A stretch of 64,000 nt of DNA, taken from Solimonas soli DSM 21787 (GTDB taxonomy: Bacteria > Pseudomonadota > Gammaproteobacteria > Nevskiales > Nevskiaceae). The notes under the pieces are model-generated. The model ran no database searches. It was given only the letters and a program-made list of their open reading frames with translations, and was not told the DNA's origin. Below, piece after piece: positions 61,438-64,000 of the stretch (position 1 is the first letter of the stretch; each line of letters opens with the position of its first letter). The stretch spans positions 6,130 to 70,129 of the forward strand of contig NZ_AXDW01000018.1 of the NCBI RefSeq assembly GCF_000474945.1, given 5' to 3'. The translations under genes were made by a program, and so were the position numbers.

Positions 61438-61890
61438 TCAGCGCGACGGCGTCAGCTGCCGGTTGTCGCGCACGCGTTCCTCGGTCCAGTCCGGGTCCGA
61501 GGCACGCACGGTTTCGGACGCGCGCAGCACCGAGTAGCCGAAGCGGGCCTTGAAGCGGCGGCTGATCTCGTCGAGCGCACGTTCGTTGTCGGCGTTGTCG
61601 GCATGCAGGACGATGACGATGCGCGACGACAGCTTTTCCGGCTTGCCGCTCGGTCCGCGCCACTGGCCATGCGCGTCGTACCAGCTCAGGCCGTCCGGAA
61701 ACAGCGGCGTGACGACGGTCGCGAGAAAGTCATCCCATTGCGCGGCGTCCACCGAAGCGAAGTACAGCTCGCTGCGGATCATCGTGCGCACGACGGGCGT
61801 TGCGTCCGTCTGCGCGGCCGGCGTTGCCGCGTGCGCGGGAGCGAGGGCGGAGACGGCGACGAGCAGGGCGGCGAGCAGAGTGAGGCGCAT
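61438..61890 (-). CDS. DUF3574 secreted protein
   Basis: 150 residues. The signal peptide is MRLTLLAALLVAVSALAPA. The mature part has ELYFASVDAAQWDDFLATVV, FPDGLSWYDAHGQW and SSRIVIVLHAD, a DUF3574 pattern. The fold is probably a small alpha/beta domain; function unknown. It ends exactly where the disrupted gene on the other strand stops. It lies 21 bases downstream of the permease gene. Confidence 0.85.
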   Translation of the reverse strand: MRLTLLAALLVAVSALAPAHAATPAAQTDATPVVRTMIRSELYFASVDAAQWDDFLATVVTPLFPDGLSWYDAHGQWRGPSGKPEKLSSRIVIVLHADNADNERALDEISRRFKARFGYSVLRASETVRASDPDWTEERVRDNRQLTPSR

Positions 61891-61911
61891 CGTGCGAAGT
61901 CCGGACAGGGG

Positions 61912-63270
61912 TCAGGAAGAAGCGGCGCTCGCGCGCGTCGGCGGAATCAGCAGCGCGAGCAAGGCGACGCCGAGCAGCAGCACACCGACGCCGAGCAAGG
62001 CGCCGTAGCCCACGTAGGCGATGCTCGAATACAGCATGTACAGACACAGCGCGCAGAACAGCAGCGGCAGCAGCGGATACAGCGGCACCTTGACCGGGCG
62101 CGGGACTTCCGGGCGACGCACGCGCAGCACGATCAGCGCGAGGCTGCTCAGCGTGAGGAAGAACCAGTAGACCGGCGTCATGTATTCGACCATCGCGTTG
62201 AAGCCGCTCTGCGCGAAGCTGCCGAACAGCACGAGCAGCAGCGCGACGCCGGCTTCGGCGAGCACCGCGCGCGCCGGTACGCCGCGGCTGTCGTCCCAGC
62301 GGCCGAGCCGTTGCAGGGCCGGCACATCGCGTGCCGCCGCGAACGTGGTGCGCGCGCCGACGATCAGCGTCGAGTTGATGCTCGATACCGCGGCAATGCC
62401 GACGACGAAAACGATCAGCCACGCGCCGCCGGCACCGAAGGCGCGGCGCAGCAGATCGACGGCTGGGGCCTCGCTGCCCGCGAGCCCGGCGTCGCCGAGG
62501 CCGCGCACGAAAGCCCAGTTCACGGTGACATAAATCAGCAGCAAGGCCGCGAGGCTGCCGATCAGCGCGATGAACATGCCGCGCCGGCCATCGCGGATCT
62601 CGGTAGACAAAGTCGCCGCATCGCTCCAGCCGCCGAAGGCGAGGAACACATAGATCATCGCCGCCGACGCGCCGGCAATGCCGCCGGTCGGCGGCGGTGC
62701 CGGGGCCGCAGGCGCGACGTAGCCCTGCAGCTGCAGCCAGACGCCGGCCCCGACGATGCCGACGAAGCCAATCGTCAGCAGCGCGACGAGTGCCGCCTGC
62801 GTGAGAAAGCTGAAACGCACGCCGAGCAGATTGACGCCGGCGAGCACCACGATCAGCAGCGTGGCGACGATGTCCGAGCCATGTACGCCGAGCGACAGCA
62901 GCGTGGTCAGATGATCGGCGAACAGAAATGCGCTGAGCGCGATCCAGCCGGTGTGCATGACCGCGAAACGCGACCACGCGAACACGAAACCGAGCCGCGC
63001 GCCGTAGGCCGTGCGCAGGAAGTGATAGTCGCCGCCGGGATGCGGGAAGGCCGTCGCCATCTCGGCGAAGCACAACGCGCCGATCATCGACAGCAGGCCG
63101 CCGAGCACCCACAGCGGATAGACCAGCGCCGGACCGACGTTCTGCGCGACGGTCGGCGCGGTCTTGAGAATGTCGGTGGTGATGATCATGCCCAGCGTCA
63201 TCAGCAGGGCATGGCCGACCGCCAGATGAGGACGCGGCCCGGAGGCCGCGTCGTCATCGTTGCCGCTCAT
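61912..63270 (-). CDS. APC-superfamily amino acid permease
   Basis: 452 residues, about twelve membrane helices. APC features are the discontinuous helix 1 (MIITTDILKTAPTVAQN), FAEMATAFPHPGGDYHF in helix 2, and FLAFGGWSDAATLSTEIRD in helix 6. The substrate is likely a neutral amino acid or amine, not defined further. The frame continues upstream, but ATG 63270 gives the normal short polar N terminus. Confidence 0.88.
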   Translation of the reverse strand: MSGNDDDAASGPRPHLAVGHALLMTLGMIITTDILKTAPTVAQNVGPALVYPLWVLGGLLSMIGALCFAEMATAFPHPGGDYHFLRTAYGARLGFVFAWSRFAVMHTGWIALSAFLFADHLTTLLSLGVHGSDIVATLLIVVLAGVNLLGVRFSFLTQAALVALLTIGFVGIVGAGVWLQLQGYVAPAAPAPPPTGGIAGASAAMIYVFLAFGGWSDAATLSTEIRDGRRGMFIALIGSLAALLLIYVTVNWAFVRGLGDAGLAGSEAPAVDLLRRAFGAGGAWLIVFVVGIAAVSSINSTLIVGARTTFAAARDVPALQRLGRWDDSRGVPARAVLAEAGVALLLVLFGSFAQSGFNAMVEYMTPVYWFFLTLSSLALIVLRVRRPEVPRPVKVPLYPLLPLLFCALCLYMLYSSIAYVGYGALLGVGVLLLGVALLALLIPPTRASAASS

Positions 63271-63320
63271 GATGCGCCGCCCTTGCGGGACGGCGCAGGC
63301 ACAGGCTTCATCGTGGCGTT

Positions 63321-64000
63321 TCAGAACGAGTAGTTGAGACGGCCATAGTAGTACGCGCCGTTCGAACCGATCGGCGACAGCACGTCGTACGGCAGGTTGT
63401 GGCCGTAGTTGATGTCGTCGTTCGAGCGTTCCGGATAGTTGTCGGTGAGGTTGTTGCCGCCGACCGCGAGCGAGAGCTGCGTGGTGATGTGGTACTCGAC
63501 TTCGGCATCGAGCTGCCAGCGCGCGTTGTAGGTCTGCGTCGGGTGGAAGCCGTCGCCGAAATCGAACACGCGCGTGGTCGCACCCTGACGCGTGACGCGG
63601 CCGAGCAGGCCCCACTTCGCGTTGCGCCAGTCGCTGCTGAGGATCAGGCGGTCGCGCGGCGAGGCATCGGTCAGCGTGTTGCGTTCCTCGACGCCGACCA
63701 GCGCATCGTTGCCGACATCCGGCAGGATCGCCTGCAGCTGCGCCGGCGTCTGCTCGGTGCCGCGCACCTTGTTCTTGTTGTACGTGTACGCGGTGCTTGC
63801 GCCGAAGCGGCCGCCCCACAGCGTCTCGTGATAGTTCAGCACCAGCTCGGCGCCGTCGGTGCGCGTGTCGGCGGCATTGGTGAAGAAGTTGACGTACTGC
63901 ACGCCGGATTCGCCGAAGTTGTCCTCGACGTACTGTTCCAGATGGCCTTCCTCGTCGCCGATGCGCGTCGACAGCGTGATGCGGTTGTCGACATCGATGT
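63321..64000 (-). CDS. TonB-dependent receptor, C-terminal part (cut by the window edge)
   Basis: The last ~226 residues of an outer-membrane barrel; the 5' end lies beyond 64000. Alternating beta-strands with aromatic girdles include IDVDNRITLSTRIG at the upstream end, NYPERSNDDINYGHNLPYD, and the terminal strand ending in RLNYSF with the C-terminal Phe typical of BAM substrates. NLTDNYPE is a TonB-receptor signature. The ligand cannot be told from this part. It is 50 bases upstream of the permease gene on the same strand. Confidence 0.9.
   Translation of the reverse strand, partial: IDVDNRITLSTRIGDEEGHLEQYVEDNFGESGVQYVNFFTNAADTRTDGAELVLNYHETLWGGRFGASTAYTYNKNKVRGTEQTPAQLQAILPDVGNDALVGVEERNTLTDASPRDRLILSSDWRNAKWGLLGRVTRQGATTRVFDFGDGFHPTQTYNARWQLDAEVEYHITTQLSLAVGGNNLTDNYPERSNDDINYGHNLPYDVLSPIGSNGAYYYGRLNYSF

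Overview
The window reads as a chromosomal stretch of a GC-rich (about 70 %) gammaproteobacterium. The main evidence is gene order: ndk-rlmN-pilF-rodZ-ispG-hisS-yfgM-bamB-der, and the gshB-yqgE-ruvX-pyrB-pyrC' block beside the Pil-Chp chemosensory genes, are both laid out much as in Pseudomonas and relatives. The rare 'ferrooxidans-type' gshA, the stem-loop repeats at the left edge and the lack of several Pseudomonas genes (iscR, hscBA, pyrR, pilK, chpB) point to a Xanthomonadales/Nevskiales-like lineage. That placement is inference. I see no prophage, transposase, CRISPR array, rRNA or tRNA gene.

Layout. 1-640: four tandem copies of a ~158 bp unit made of two GC-rich hairpins. 717-3734: a compact Fe-S assembly operon (two cysteine desulfurases, an IscU-like scaffold without the first ligand cysteine, IscA). 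3776-13112: housekeeping run from ndk to der (nucleotide balance, rRNA/tRNA modification, pilus secretin pilotin, cell shape, isoprenoids, His-tRNA charging, outer-membrane assembly, ribosome GTPase). 13206-16423: VWA lipoprotein, ECF sigma factor and a membrane protein that is probably its anti-sigma factor. 16379-20742 (minus): pckA, a fumarylacetoacetase-family hydrolase, a DUF502 membrane protein and an AmpG-like transporter. 20978-30139 (minus): gshA, a secreted unknown, gshB, yqgE, ruvX, pyrB, inactive pyrC', pilH, pilJ. 30272-40760 (plus): pilG, pilI, giant chpA, chpC, a CDF metal transporter, a LuxR-type regulator and an MBL-fold hydrolase. 40891-49097: AI-2E-type permease, secreted S15-like hydrolase, putative aminopeptidase, a 41-residue membrane protein, cysS, a PAP2-like membrane protein, a MerR-type regulator and a PF10118 hydrolase behind a palindromic operator. 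49259-56273 (minus): copper/heavy-metal resistance island (CopL-like, TolC-like, multicopper oxidase, small periplasmic protein, MerR sensor, P1B ATPase). 56335-64000: tag, catalytic pyrC, a molybdopterin oxidoreductase with a DUF2780 partner, a frameshifted secreted-protein gene, DUF3574, an amino-acid permease and the end of a TonB-dependent receptor.

How it fits together. The type IV pilus/twitching system is spread over three places: pilF at 5.6 kb, pilHJ at 21-23 kb and pilGI-chpA-chpC at 30-38 kb. Both steps of glutathione synthesis lie in one operon. Pyrimidine synthesis has PyrB with a dead DHOase partner at 24-26 kb and the catalytic DHOase at 57-58 kb. Many gene pairs overlap by ATGA, so translational coupling is the rule here.
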